DNA of 64,000 bases from Mycolicibacterium rhodesiae NBB3 (GTDB lineage Bacteria; Actinomycetota; Actinomycetes; Mycobacteriales; Mycobacteriaceae), in assembly GCF_000230895.2 (NCBI RefSeq), contig NC_016604.1, positions 6,262,001 through 6,326,000 of the forward strand. The letters are read 5' to 3'. The translations under genes were made by a program, and so were the position numbers. The notes under the pieces are model-generated. The model searched no databases and had not been told where the DNA came from. It worked only from the letters and a program-made list of their open reading frames with translations. Each line of letters begins with the position of its first letter. The stretch's first letter is position 1. Positions 42,876 to 50,798 of this stretch are shown here, one piece after another.

Positions 42876-44489
42876 ATGCCCTTCCCGACCATCACCCCCA
42901 CCATCCCTGCACTGGTGAGGTCATGTGCGGCGCGCTTTGGTGAGAAGGCATTCCTCATTGCGGACGGACAGGCACTGAGCTATGTCGATCTGGACCTGCG
43001 CTCAGCGACATTGGCACGGGCGCTGCTCGCCGCCGGCATCGGCAAAGGCGACCACGTAGGAATCCTGATGCCCAACAGCGTCGAGTGGGCGATCGCCTGG
43101 TTCGCGACGACGCGCATCGGTGCCGTCGCGGTCCCCATGAACACCTTCTACAAAGCCTCGGAGCTAGCCTGGACGGCGCGTCATGCCGATCTGCGAGCGA
43201 TATTGGCGTGGTCGTCGTTTCGCAACCATGATTTCGTCGAACGGCTCGAGGAGGCGTTGCCCGGACTATCCGATGAATGCGACGCAGGGCAGATCTTTCT
43301 GCGCAAGACGCCGTATCTCCGCATGATCGCGGTATGGGGCTCCTGCGAGAGGCCCTGGGCGACCGCGCTCGGCGACCACGATCCGACCGACATCGACGAC
43401 GACTTCCTCATCGCCGTCGAATCATGCGTGACACCGGCGGACGACGCGATGATCATCTACACATCGGGCAGCACCGGTGATCCCAAGGCGCCCGTGCACA
43501 CCCAGGGCACGCTTGTGCGCCATACCTACAACCTCACGTTCGACTACGGCGTCACCCACGACACGGTGATGTTCACCGCCATGCCGTTCTTCTGGGTCGG
43601 CGGCCTGATCACGGGCATACACGCGGTGATTCACCACGGCGCGACACTCGTCACCCAGCCCGCCTTCGATGCCGCGGATGCGCTGGAGCTCATCGAAAGT
43701 CACCGCGCGACCATTGCACTGGGCTGGCCGCAGCAAGGCAAGACACTTGCCGAGCATCCCGATTTCGCGCAACGGGACCTGACTTCTGTTCAGCGCACCA
43801 GCATGCCCGCGATGGTGCCGCCTGAGCGCCGGCCGCAGGGGCCGAATGCTCTCGGGATGACAGAACTGTGCGGCAACCACATCGGCGTCGATCCGTATCC
43901 TGCGCAGCCACTGGACCGCGCCGAGACGGGCGGACGATCTATCGAGGGACTGTCACACCTACTCGTCGATCCTGAGTCGGGTAAGCCCGTGCCCGTGGGA
44001 ACCAACGGCGAGATCTGGGTGCGCGGATACTCGCTGATGCAGCGGCTGTACAAGCGTGAGCGCGAGGATGTGTTCACTCCCGACGGGTACTACCGAACCG
44101 GCGACTGCGGCATCGCGTACGACGATGGCTGGATCAAGTTCACCGGCCGTCTCGGCGATCTGATCAAGACGGGCGGCGGAACCAATGTGACTCCGTCCGA
44201 GGTCGAACTCGCATTGACCGCGTGTGACGGCGTCCTGGAGGCGTACGTCGTCGGCGCCGACGACGGCAGCAACGGCACCGTCGTGGCCGCCGCTGTGGTT
44301 CCACGCGGTGGCTCGGTACTCGATAGCGATGACTTGCGTGCGCAGGTGCGCAGCCGGCTGTCGGCCTACAAGGTGCCGAAGTTCATCTGGATTACGACCA
44401 AGGACGCGCTGCCCTTCACGGCAACCGGCAAGGTGAAGAAGTCGGACCTGGCCGTGCAGTTGAGCGAGCTGCTGACCAACCGTCCCTAG
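42876..44489 (+). CDS. AMP-dependent acyl-CoA synthetase (FadD-like)
   Basis: A 537-residue adenylate-forming ligase from the ATG after GAGGAAGCCAACGTA. The P-loop is IIYTSGSTGDPKAPVHTQGT, the motif NALGMTELCGNH lies mid-protein, and TGDCGIAYDDGWIKFTGRLG forms the hinge. The terminal catalytic Lys is in FTATGKVKKSDL. It activates an acid to its CoA ester. The gene stands alone between a divergent NTF2-fold gene and a convergent VOC gene that overlaps its stop by 4 bases. Confidence 0.92.
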   Translation: MPFPTITPTIPALVRSCAARFGEKAFLIADGQALSYVDLDLRSATLARALLAAGIGKGDHVGILMPNSVEWAIAWFATTRIGAVAVPMNTFYKASELAWTARHADLRAILAWSSFRNHDFVERLEEALPGLSDECDAGQIFLRKTPYLRMIAVWGSCERPWATALGDHDPTDIDDDFLIAVESCVTPADDAMIIYTSGSTGDPKAPVHTQGTLVRHTYNLTFDYGVTHDTVMFTAMPFFWVGGLITGIHAVIHHGATLVTQPAFDAADALELIESHRATIALGWPQQGKTLAEHPDFAQRDLTSVQRTSMPAMVPPERRPQGPNALGMTELCGNHIGVDPYPAQPLDRAETGGRSIEGLSHLLVDPESGKPVPVGTNGEIWVRGYSLMQRLYKREREDVFTPDGYYRTGDCGIAYDDGWIKFTGRLGDLIKTGGGTNVTPSEVELALTACDGVLEAYVVGADDGSNGTVVAAAVVPRGGSVLDSDDLRAQVRSRLSAYKVPKFIWITTKDALPFTATGKVKKSDLAVQLSELLTNRP

Positions 44490-44902
44490 AGGTTGGTCTT
44501 CAGAAGCGTCAAGGGGATTCCGTACATCGGCTCCAGTTTCACTTCCGTGACCTCGAATCCGTCTCCCTCGACGTGCTGTCGGAAGTCGGCGTTCACACCG
44601 TGGCCCCGAGCGATGTGCTCAGCGGCGTCACAATCTGCGGTTCGCACGACGACGGAGAACAGACCGTCGCCGTTGCGTGCGAGAAAGTCGGCCGCGGTCC
44701 CCTTTTCGGTCGGTGCATTCTCCAGCGGTGATATGAGTTCGAACCCTCGATCCCAATCGAGCCTGATCGCCAATCGCAACTCCTCGTGGTCGAACGACTG
44801 GAATTGAAACCCCAACGCGGTGAGGAACTCCGCCGCGCCGTCCAGGCGCTCCCGTGCGATGGCGAAGACCACATGATGCAATAGTGGCAGAGGTTGGCCC
44901 AT
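44486..44902 (-). CDS. VOC (glyoxalase/dioxygenase) superfamily protein
   Basis: A 138-residue protein with the paired beta-alpha-beta-beta-beta pattern of the VOC superfamily. HHVVFAIARERLDGAAEFLTALG (in part) opens the first module, FELISPLENAP closes it, and FSVVVRTADCDAAEHIARGHG opens the second (also in part). Metal-binding residues would be the first His and a Glu such as that in FELISP. Reaction unknown; methylmalonyl-CoA epimerase-like isomerisation or ring-cleavage are family possibilities. Divergent from an SDR. Confidence 0.8.
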   Translation of the reverse strand: MGQPLPLLHHVVFAIARERLDGAAEFLTALGFQFQSFDHEELRLAIRLDWDRGFELISPLENAPTEKGTAADFLARNGDGLFSVVVRTADCDAAEHIARGHGVNADFRQHVEGDGFEVTEVKLEPMYGIPLTLLKTNL

Positions 44903-44939
44903 GGAGGCACCTTAGACGGAAGTGAGGTTTCCATTATGT

Positions 44940-44955
44940 GCAAACTCTCATTCTC
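44940..44955. promoter_or_regulatory. Regulon palindrome, site 9 (half-degenerate)
   Basis: GCAAAC-TCTC-ATTCTC has one perfect and one 4/6 half-site, between the divergent VOC and SDR genes and just before a -10 hexamer for the SDR. Confidence 0.45.
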
Positions 44956-44962
44956 AGTCGGG

Positions 44963-44968
44963 TAGATT
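44963..44968 (+). promoter_or_regulatory. -10 hexamer of a leaderless promoter
   Basis: TAGATT followed by six bases and the GTG start of the SDR. This spacing places the transcription start at or beside the start codon. Confidence 0.5.
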
Positions 44969-44974
44969 CGCCGC

Positions 44975-45763
44975 GTGGCGCTAGAACAGTTCCAGCTGGA
45001 CGGACAGGTTGCAATCGTGACGGGGGCCGGGCGCGGCGTCGGTGAGGGCATCGCGAGAGTGCTCGCGGAAGCCGGCGCGACGGTGGTCGGGACGGCACGT
45101 ACCACCTCAGAAGTCGAATCGACCATCGAGGACATCAAGTCCGCGGGCGGCAAAGGCCTCGCATTGACAGCCGACGCCCTCCGACGCGACGACAGCGAAC
45201 GGGTCGTGCAAACCGCGGTCGACGAGTTCGGCCGCATCGACATCCTCGTCAACAACGTCGGATTCGCTACATACGGGCCGTTCCTGAGCCTCACCTCGGA
45301 CAATCTTCGCAGCACATTCGACTACTGCGTGACGTCGGCGTTTGACATGAGTCAGCTCGTCGTCCCGCACATGCTCGAGGTGGGGCGGGGTTCGATCGTC
45401 AACATCTCTTCGGGGGCAGGCCGGTTCGGGATCCGCGGACTGTTGCCGTATTCGGTGGCCAAAGGCGGTCTCGAAGCGCTGACGCGTGCCATGGCCCAGG
45501 AGCTCGCGCCCAAGATCCGCGTCAACGCGATCGCGCTTGGAGCGTTCCTCACTACCGGCCTGCAGTCGAGCTTCGACCTGATGCCCGGCTCCGAAGAGAA
45601 ACTGAAGGAGCGGACTCCGTTGCACCGGATCGGCGATGTCGCCGACCTCGGCCGGTTGACGCTGTACCTGTGCACGAAGGACTGCTACGCCACCAACTCG
45701 ACGTTCATCGTCGACGGCGGTTTGCAGGGACCGAATTCCGAATTGCCTATCCCCGATCTTTGA
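44975..45763 (+). CDS. Short-chain dehydrogenase/reductase
   Basis: A classical 262-residue SDR. It shows TGAGRGVGEGIARVLAEAG at residues 15-33, NNVGF in place of NNAG, SSGAGRFGI, and the Tyr-Lys pair in PYSVAKGG. The C-terminal NSTFIVDGGLQGP is intact. The GTG start lies six bases after a TAGATT hexamer, with no ribosome-binding site, so translation is probably leaderless. It is followed after 18 bases by the frameshifted DapB-like gene and would act on the same intermediate. Confidence 0.9.
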   Translation: MALEQFQLDGQVAIVTGAGRGVGEGIARVLAEAGATVVGTARTTSEVESTIEDIKSAGGKGLALTADALRRDDSERVVQTAVDEFGRIDILVNNVGFATYGPFLSLTSDNLRSTFDYCVTSAFDMSQLVVPHMLEVGRGSIVNISSGAGRFGIRGLLPYSVAKGGLEALTRAMAQELAPKIRVNAIALGAFLTTGLQSSFDLMPGSEEKLKERTPLHRIGDVADLGRLTLYLCTKDCYATNSTFIVDGGLQGPNSELPIPDL

Positions 45764-45781
45764 TCAGAAGGAGCAAAGTTC

Positions 45782-46862
45782 GTGAGCAGCGCGCCGTTGA
45801 AGGTCGCCGTCATCTCCACAGGTTGGATCAGCAGCCTCGCCATCCGCGCGATCGTCAAGCGCCCTCACCTGGAACTCGTCGGAGTCTGGGTACACAGCCC
45901 CGAGAAGACCGGGCGCGACGCCGGCGAGGTCGTCGGGATCGACCCGATCGGAGTCACCACGACCAACGATCTCGACGACATCATCTCGCTGAAGCCCGAC
46001 TGCGTCGTGTACGGCGCGGCGAGCGCCGAGATGGATGCCGCCGCAGTGCGTGACTACGTACGGTTACTCAACGGCGGACTCAACATCGTGACCACCAATA
46101 CCGCCGGGAATGATGTTCCCCGACAGGTGGATTCCCGAACTCGCAAGTCAAGTGCGCGAGGCCGCACTGGCGGGCGGGGTTACGATCTACACGTCGGGTA
46201 TCGAGCCCGGGTTCGCCGGTGACCAGTTTGCAATACTGCTTACGACACTCTCCAACAGGATCCGATCCATCCGCGCCCAGGAGATCTTCGACTACTCGGC
46301 ATATCCCAACCGGGACCTCATGGTCACGGCGATGGGTTTCGGGGAACCACTGGATTACACGCCGCTTCTCGAACTCGACGGCGCACAGCAGTTCGCGTGG
46401 GGACCGCCGATCGGATTGGTCGCCAGGGCCCTGGGCGTCGAACTCGACGAGGTCACCGAATCGTACGAACGCGTGATCACCCCCCGCGACCTCCACGTCG
46501 CGTGCGGCACCATCCCGGCCGGGACCCTCGGCGCCGTGCGCGCCGTGACGAGCGGGGTGGTCAACGGTAAGCCGGTGATCACCATCGAGCACATCAACCG
46601 GATGGCACCCGATCTGGGACCTGACTGGGCGACGGCGCCCAATGGCACCTACCGCCTCATCATCGAGGGTGAGCCGCACATGCAGTGCGACCTTCGTCTC
46701 GGGACCGAGGACACCGCGGAGTCGGCCAATGCCAATGCGATGGAAGCGACAGCCATGCGCGTCGTCAACGCGATTCCCTACGTTGTGGACGCGGCACCGG
46801 GAATCGCGACCTCGCTGGATCTACCGATCACCGCGCCGCGCAACGCGATCGACACTGACTAG
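45782..46862 (+). pseudogene. DapB-like reductase, paralogue 2, broken by +1 frameshift
   Basis: Two overlapping frames together give a full member of the DapB-like family. The first (45782-46222) carries VAVISTGWISSLAIRAIVKR and ends in family sequence up to NIVTTNTAG. The second resumes with MMFPDRWIPELASQV and runs through TSGIEPGFAGDQFA to the C-terminal VVNAIPYVVDAAPG. Removing one A from GGGAATGATG at 46109-46110 restores one open frame matching the four paralogues. No long homopolymer is present, so a simple sequencing slip is not the obvious cause. It may be a genuine pseudogene, an assembly error, or a programmed event (least likely). Confidence 0.85.
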
Positions 46863-47641
46863 ACCGTGAACATGGGTCCGCGCGGCGCGCCGCGGACCTC
46901 ATTGCCTCCGTCGATGGCGAAGCTCTGCCCGGTCATCCAGCTGGATTCCGGGCCGGCCAGGTAGCGCACGCCGGGCGCGATGTCCTTGGACACACCGAGT
47001 CTGCCGAGCGGAACCCGTTCCAGGAAGCTACTCGTCAACTCCTCGAGGTGGATGTATCCCTGCGTGGTGGCCGCCTCGGTCAGGCCGGGACGCACCGCGT
47101 TGACACGAATCCCACGCGGCCCCAGCTCCGAGGCGGCGACCCGAATGAGCATCTCGAGCGCGGCCTTACCTGCCGAGTAGTGCCCAAGGCCCTCCATCGG
47201 GATCTTCGACGACGTCGATGAGATGAAAACAATCGAACCGCCGTCGGTCATCAGCGGCGCCGCATAGCGCAAGGCAAGGAAGTTCGACCGTAGGTTGCCC
47301 ATCACGAAGTCGGTGAAGGTGGCCAGATCCTGCTCGACGAGCGGGCCAGTGCCGCCCGAGGCGACGGTGCCAACGACGATATTCAGCCGGTTGTGAACGT
47401 CGTGGGCGGCCTGCGCCGCGGCTTTGACGGTGGCTTCATCCTCCGGATCGCCCTTGTGCAGCACGATTTCGGCGTCGGGGACAGCTTCGAGGATGCTGTC
47501 ACGGGTCGCTTCCAGGCGGGTGGTCGACCTACCGAGCAAGAACAACGTGGCACCGTCGGCGGCCAGGAGCTTTGCACTTGCCTGCGCGATGCCCGCCGAG
47601 GCACCGAGGATGAAAGCAGTCTGTCCGTCAAGAACACCCAT
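46859..47641 (-). CDS. Short-chain dehydrogenase/reductase
   Basis: A 260-residue SDR. The cofactor motif is GASAGIAQASAKLLAADG, with LFLLGRS choosing the cofactor; beta4 reads GTVASGG. The catalytic strand is FISSTSSKIPM and the Tyr-Lys pair HYSAGKAAL. The end is GQSFAIDGGNEVRG. The GASxGIG motif has Ala in place of the last Gly (GIA), a mild departure. It is divergent from the frameshifted mycofactocin-type SDR and convergent with the frameshifted DapB-like gene, overlapping it by 4 bases. Confidence 0.88.
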   Translation of the reverse strand: MGVLDGQTAFILGASAGIAQASAKLLAADGATLFLLGRSTTRLEATRDSILEAVPDAEIVLHKGDPEDEATVKAAAQAAHDVHNRLNIVVGTVASGGTGPLVEQDLATFTDFVMGNLRSNFLALRYAAPLMTDGGSIVFISSTSSKIPMEGLGHYSAGKAALEMLIRVAASELGPRGIRVNAVRPGLTEAATTQGYIHLEELTSSFLERVPLGRLGVSKDIAPGVRYLAGPESSWMTGQSFAIDGGNEVRGAPRGPMFTV

Positions 47642-47684
47642 GTGCGCGACGTTACCTGCTCGCTAAGCGATATTCTCACATTTC

Positions 47685-47700
47685 AGAAATGCCTATTCTC
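47685..47700. promoter_or_regulatory. Regulon palindrome, site 10 (half-degenerate)
   Basis: AGAAAT-GCCT-ATTCTC has one perfect half. A second ATTCTC lies 23 bases upstream (47672-47677) in direct orientation. The block is between two divergent SDR genes. Confidence 0.4.
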
Positions 47701-47708
47701 AGTTGCGG

Positions 47709-47714
47709 TAGCGT
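47709..47714 (+). promoter_or_regulatory. -10 hexamer of a leaderless promoter
   Basis: TAGCGT followed by six bases and a GTG start, the same geometry as at 44963. It lies nine bases after the operator half-site. Confidence 0.5.
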
Positions 47715-47720
47715 ACGCAC

Positions 47721-48543
47721 GTGCCAGACATGACCGACAAGGTCGCGCTCATCACCGGGGCAGCCAGGGGCCAGGGCCGCGCGCACGCCGAGCGACTCAG
47801 CGCCGACGGAGCCGACCTGATCCTCATTGATATCGCCGGGCCGTTGCCGCCCAGCGTGCCCTACGACTCGGCGACACCAGAGGACCTAGCCGAGACTGCT
47901 GACCTTGTCGCGGCGAATGGTCGACGCGCCGTAACGGCGATCGTCGACACTCGGGATCACGACGGGATGTGCGCGGCCGTAGCCAGCGGAGTCGCCGAAT
48001 TGGGGCGGCTCGACGTCATCGTCGCGAACGCGGGAATCTGCGTCCCTTCGACGTGGGATCGGGTGTCGTCTCGCGACTTTCAGGACACCATCGACATCAA
48101 CCTCGTTGGCACGTGGAACACTGTGATGGCGGGTGCCATGCACATCATCGACGGCGGTCGCGGGGGGTCCATCATTCTCATCGGGTCTGCCGCCGGTGTG
48201 ACGATGGAGCCGTTCATGATCGCCTACACCGCCAGTAAACACGCCGTCACAGGGCTGGCTCGGGCATTCGCCGCCGAACTGGGCAAGCACAAGATTCGGG
48301 TGAACAGCCTGCACCCCGGTTCCGTGGTGACACCGATGGGCAGCGAGAGGATGGTTGCGGCGATGGCCGAGGCGGCCGAATCCAATCCTGGTTCTGCGGC
48401 CTGGCTTTGCCAAACAGCTCATTCCCGACTCAATCGCGATGCCTGAAGACATCGCGAACGCGGTCGCCTGGCTGGCCTCCGACGAGGCCCGCTACATCAC
48501 AGGGGCGGCGATCCCCGTCGACGTCGGGGTAACGGGAAGCTAG
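47721..48543 (+). pseudogene. Mycofactocin-type SDR, broken by +1 frameshift near its C-terminus
   Basis: The frame starting at GTG encodes a mycofactocin-coupled SDR: TGAARGQGRAHAERLSADGA, LIDIAGP, VANAGIC, IGSAAGVTMEP and Tyr-Lys in AYTASKHAV. After SERMVAAMAEAAESNPGSAA it runs out of frame to a stop at 48446. The family ending (AKQLIPDSIAMPEDIANAVA, then SDEARYITGAAIPVDVG) continues in the next frame to 48543. Removing one T from CTTT at 48406-48408 restores a continuous protein. Without it the protein lacks its last cofactor/tetramer segment. Such SDRs use tightly bound NAD and need mycofactocin to recycle, so the break may disable a step, unless it is an assembly error. Confidence 0.85.
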
Positions 48544-48559
48544 CGCAAGTCTGGGCCCA

Positions 48560-48621
48560 CGCGAGCAGACGCAAACCTGCCCCCCTCCGCCGCGAAAGCA
48601 GCAGTCTTACGTCTGCTCGCG
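48560..48621. repeat. Inverted repeat with 12-base perfect arms
   Basis: Arms CGCGAGCAGACG (48560-48571) and CGTCTGCTCGCG (48610-48621) flank 38 bases in the 85-base gap between convergent genes. It could serve as terminator for both sides. I recall similar GCGAGCAGACG palindromes dispersed in mycobacterial intergenic regions, which would make it a REP-like element. Confidence 0.6.
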
Positions 48622-48628
48622 CAGAAAG

Positions 48629-49027
48629 TCAGCGCGCTTCGCGTTCATCGTGAATGCGTACTAGTTCGCGAAATCCGACGCGTGGATATTGCGGCACAGG
48701 CTGAATTCCCCACTTGTCTTGAGCTGTCTGCTGTCCGGCGGCTTCGGGTGCGCCTCCGAACGGTGGCCCCGACAGCGGATAGGGCTGAGTGCAGTCGAGG
48801 GTGTCATCGGAATAGCGAACTTTCATCAACTCGCTACAGATTTCGGTGAGCGACAGGCTGGGCCAGCCATACCAGACCGCCAGTGCAGGCACGGTCAGCG
48901 CACCTTCGATGACGAGACCGAACAGGCAGACGTACAGTCCACGCTTCAGCCACCTGTGCATGCGCGCGAAACCTGGACTGGTGCCCGCAGGCAGGTCCGC
49001 TGAGGCCTCGGTCGATTTTTCGGTCAT
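48629..49027 (-). CDS. Single-pass membrane protein of unknown function
   Basis: A 132-residue protein with a cytosolic N-terminus rich in Ser/Pro/Thr, basic residues HRWLKR, and one strong membrane segment (GLYVCLFGLVIEGALTVPAL). A C-terminal domain contains two Cys (EICSEL and LDCTQP) and many Pro residues. The two Cys could form a disulfide if the tail is extracytoplasmic. It is the last of four membrane-protein genes read from the operator at 50001, 29 bases after the preceding gene. I recognise no family. Confidence 0.75.
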   Translation of the reverse strand: MTEKSTEASADLPAGTSPGFARMHRWLKRGLYVCLFGLVIEGALTVPALAVWYGWPSLSLTEICSELMKVRYSDDTLDCTQPYPLSGPPFGGAPEAAGQQTAQDKWGIQPVPQYPRVGFRELVRIHDEREAR

Positions 49028-49056
49028 GAGCGCGCCCCTTTCTGGGCTTGGATGTC

Positions 49057-49731
49057 TCAGTCCGAGAAGACTTCACGGTTCACGGTGTGCAGGTACGGAA
49101 TTGCCAGGAACGGCGTGATGTAGAAGATGTTGTACAGCCACCACCCGAGAACAGGGAAAGCGACACCGGCGTAACGCACATCGGCGTACATGGTCATGTT
49201 GAGGATGTAGCCCATCCACGCGATGAGTCCGAACCAGCAGGTCACAACCATCCACTGATGGCCCCACCGCCTCATCTGCAGAAAGCCGATCGCCGCCGCA
49301 ATGCGCATCGGGAAGACGACGACGATGCAGACGATGATCCAGGCTTTCTCGCCCGGCGCACCCGCACCACCGATCCACAGTTCGTTGTAGTGCCAGAAGT
49401 AGCCGCCGTCCATGAGATTGCCCCACGCGGTGAAAATCGTGCGGGTGACCAGGGCATGGTTGGCGAAAATGTCCAAGCCCCAACCGATGCTGTTGATGGC
49501 CGCATCGAGGATGATGACGTAGCCGATCAGCGTGACCATCATCGGTCGCACGGAAAGGCCTTCGGACTGCGCCTTGCGCAGTAGATAGATCCCGCGGCAG
49601 AAGACGGGGAGGCCGAACGGTCCGAGCACCAGAGTGCCCATGAGGATTGTGCCCACGATCAGCCAGCGATCGGCGCTCTTTTGGGCTCGGCGACTCTCGT
49701 CCTCGTGCAGGTCCAATGTCATCGACGTCAT
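49057..49731 (-). CDS. Polytopic membrane protein of unknown function
   Basis: A 224-residue protein with about five or six hydrophobic segments. These include WLIVGTILMGTLVLGPFGL, MVTLIGYVIILDAAINSIGW, WIIVCIVVVFPMRIAAAIGF and VLGWWLYNIFYITPFLAIPY. Between them lies a conserved-looking loop, TIFTAWGNLMDGGYFWHYNE, rich in Trp, His and Glu, which could form an active site or quinone/lipid pocket. Two ATG codons (49731 and nine bases further in) are possible starts. It lies nine bases after the 45-residue protein gene in the membrane operon. AveC-like or EBP-like isomerase/cyclase roles were considered but not supported. Confidence 0.75.
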   Translation of the reverse strand: MTSMTLDLHEDESRRAQKSADRWLIVGTILMGTLVLGPFGLPVFCRGIYLLRKAQSEGLSVRPMMVTLIGYVIILDAAINSIGWGLDIFANHALVTRTIFTAWGNLMDGGYFWHYNELWIGGAGAPGEKAWIIVCIVVVFPMRIAAAIGFLQMRRWGHQWMVVTCWFGLIAWMGYILNMTMYADVRYAGVAFPVLGWWLYNIFYITPFLAIPYLHTVNREVFSD

Positions 49732-49740
49732 CTGCCGCGC

Positions 49741-49878
49741 CTACCAGTCCTTCACGAAAAGCATCTGCAGCTGGATGAGAAACATGGCGATCAGACACCC
49801 GTAGACGAAGATCTGGAACACGATCAGCGCCCTGCGCCGACGCCGATCATGTTCGCTCATAGGTGTTTTCGCGGCCAT
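49741..49878 (-). CDS. 45-residue single-pass membrane protein
   Basis: A short ORF starting MAAKTPMSEHDRRRRRALIV, with a strongly basic patch followed by one hydrophobic helix (IVFQIFVYGCLIAMFLIQLQ) and a short tail MLFVKDW. This gives a clear N-in topology. The ATG overlaps the stop of the 32-residue ORF as TGATG, and the next gene begins nine bases after the stop. Coupling at both ends and gene-like composition argue that it is real. Likely a small subunit of a membrane complex with the two larger proteins. Confidence 0.65.
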   Translation of the reverse strand: MAAKTPMSEHDRRRRRALIVFQIFVYGCLIAMFLIQLQMLFVKDW

Positions 49879-49976
49879 CAAAAGGTTCCGATGTTGGAGA
49901 GCAGCCAATACCAGAACCAGACGATCGCGCCCATCGCTCCCCACGCGAACGTCAGTCGCACCAACTCTTGGAGCAT
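49878..49976 (-). CDS. 32-residue membrane microprotein
   Basis: A 32-residue ORF beginning MLQELVRLTFAWGAMGAIVW and ending FWYWLLSNIGTF, nearly all one amphipathic-to-hydrophobic helix with four Trp. It is preceded by GGAGGGG about seven bases before the ATG, and 25 bases further upstream is a perfect operator palindrome, so it is the first gene of the operon. Its TGA overlaps the ATG of the 45-residue protein. It is below the size cut-off of most gene finders. Probably a stabilising subunit, comparable in size to other one-helix subunits. Confidence 0.6.
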   Translation of the reverse strand: MLQELVRLTFAWGAMGAIVWFWYWLLSNIGTF

Positions 49977-50000
49977 TCCGACCCCTCCGCCGCCCCACAC

Positions 50001-50016
50001 GAGAACGGCTATTCTC
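50001..50016. promoter_or_regulatory. Regulon palindrome, site 11 (perfect)
   Basis: GAGAAC-GGCT-ATTCTC matches the consensus fully. It stands before the leftward membrane-protein operon; the only rightward neighbour is the 3' end of the GntR gene. A possible leftward -10 (TACAGT) lies about 15 bases upstream of it. Confidence 0.65.
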
Positions 50017-50092
50017 AGTGAATATTGTTGACTGTATCCAAAATGTCAAATGGCGAGTACGCGCGCAGGGTCCCACTCCTCGGAGACAGGGG

Positions 50093-50755
50093 TTAGCCTT
50101 GGCGGGACCTCAGCGCCGCTACGAGATGCTCGGCCGCCACCCGCTGCGTTTCGATCTGGTTCTCCGACGCGCGCTTGCCGTCGCCTGCGCGGATCAGTGA
50201 AATAGTTTTCAGGATGCCGCGTTTCGTGGTTTCCACGGCCTCTGGAGAAACTGCCTGGACATCGCTGACCTCGACCAGAACACGCATCTTGCGCAAAGTG
50301 CGGTTCATCCGTTTCGATACGCCGACTTCCATGATGGCGTCAACGTACTCGCCGACGATCCGCCATACCTCATCGTCGGACGTCGCTGTCTCCAGCTCCG
50401 CGCTGATCATCGCCAACTTCGAGTCGAGATCGTCCGTCAGGCGCTCTGCCGCCTTCTGCGCGACGTGCGCATAGATCAGGCCGAAGATCTCCGTGTTCTC
50501 GCGAACTGAGTCCGGGTCAATGGGAAGGACGAAAGCTCCGCGGTGCAGCTCGATCTCGATCCGGCCCTCATTCTCGAGTATCGCCAGTGCCTCACGGACC
50601 GGTACGCGGCTCACACCGAGCAGGTCGGCGGTCTCTTCTTGGTTGATCCTGTCGCCGGCAACCAACCGACCCGCCATGATTTCGTCTCGCAGGTAGGCCG
50701 CAACCTGTTCTCCGCTGCTGCGTCTCTTCAACCTGCTATCCGACGAAGCGCTCAC
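50093..50755 (-). CDS. GntR-family regulator, FadR/FCD subgroup
   Basis: A 220-residue regulator with the GntR winged helix at about residues 12-75 (SGEQVAAYLRDEIMAGRLVA, then QEETADLLGVSRVPVREALA). A helical FCD ligand-binding domain follows, with IFGLIYAHVAQKAAERL. The GTG start follows AAAGGAG by nine bases; the longer open reading runs into the preceding SDR gene. FCD regulators respond to carboxylates or acyl-CoA. It lies 43 bases after an SDR gene on the same strand. A typical FadR-type operator (TGGTNNNACCA-like) was not seen nearby. Confidence 0.9.
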   Translation of the reverse strand: MSASSDSRLKRRSSGEQVAAYLRDEIMAGRLVAGDRINQEETADLLGVSRVPVREALAILENEGRIEIELHRGAFVLPIDPDSVRENTEIFGLIYAHVAQKAAERLTDDLDSKLAMISAELETATSDDEVWRIVGEYVDAIMEVGVSKRMNRTLRKMRVLVEVSDVQAVSPEAVETTKRGILKTISLIRAGDGKRASENQIETQRVAAEHLVAALRSRQG

Positions 50756-50798
50756 GGGTCGCGACTCCTTTCCGATGTCGCGACAATACAGTTCAACG

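Noticed and set aside
45782..46862. Programmed ribosomal frameshifting in the DapB-like gene
   Set aside because: No slippery heptamer or downstream structure was seen at GGGAATGATG, and four paralogues are encoded in one frame.
48629..49731. The 224- and 132-residue membrane proteins being a split AveC-like protein
   Set aside because: Their sequences do not show the FDPRMLHFPLSWPY-type core of the AveC-like protein at 51802, and each has its own start.
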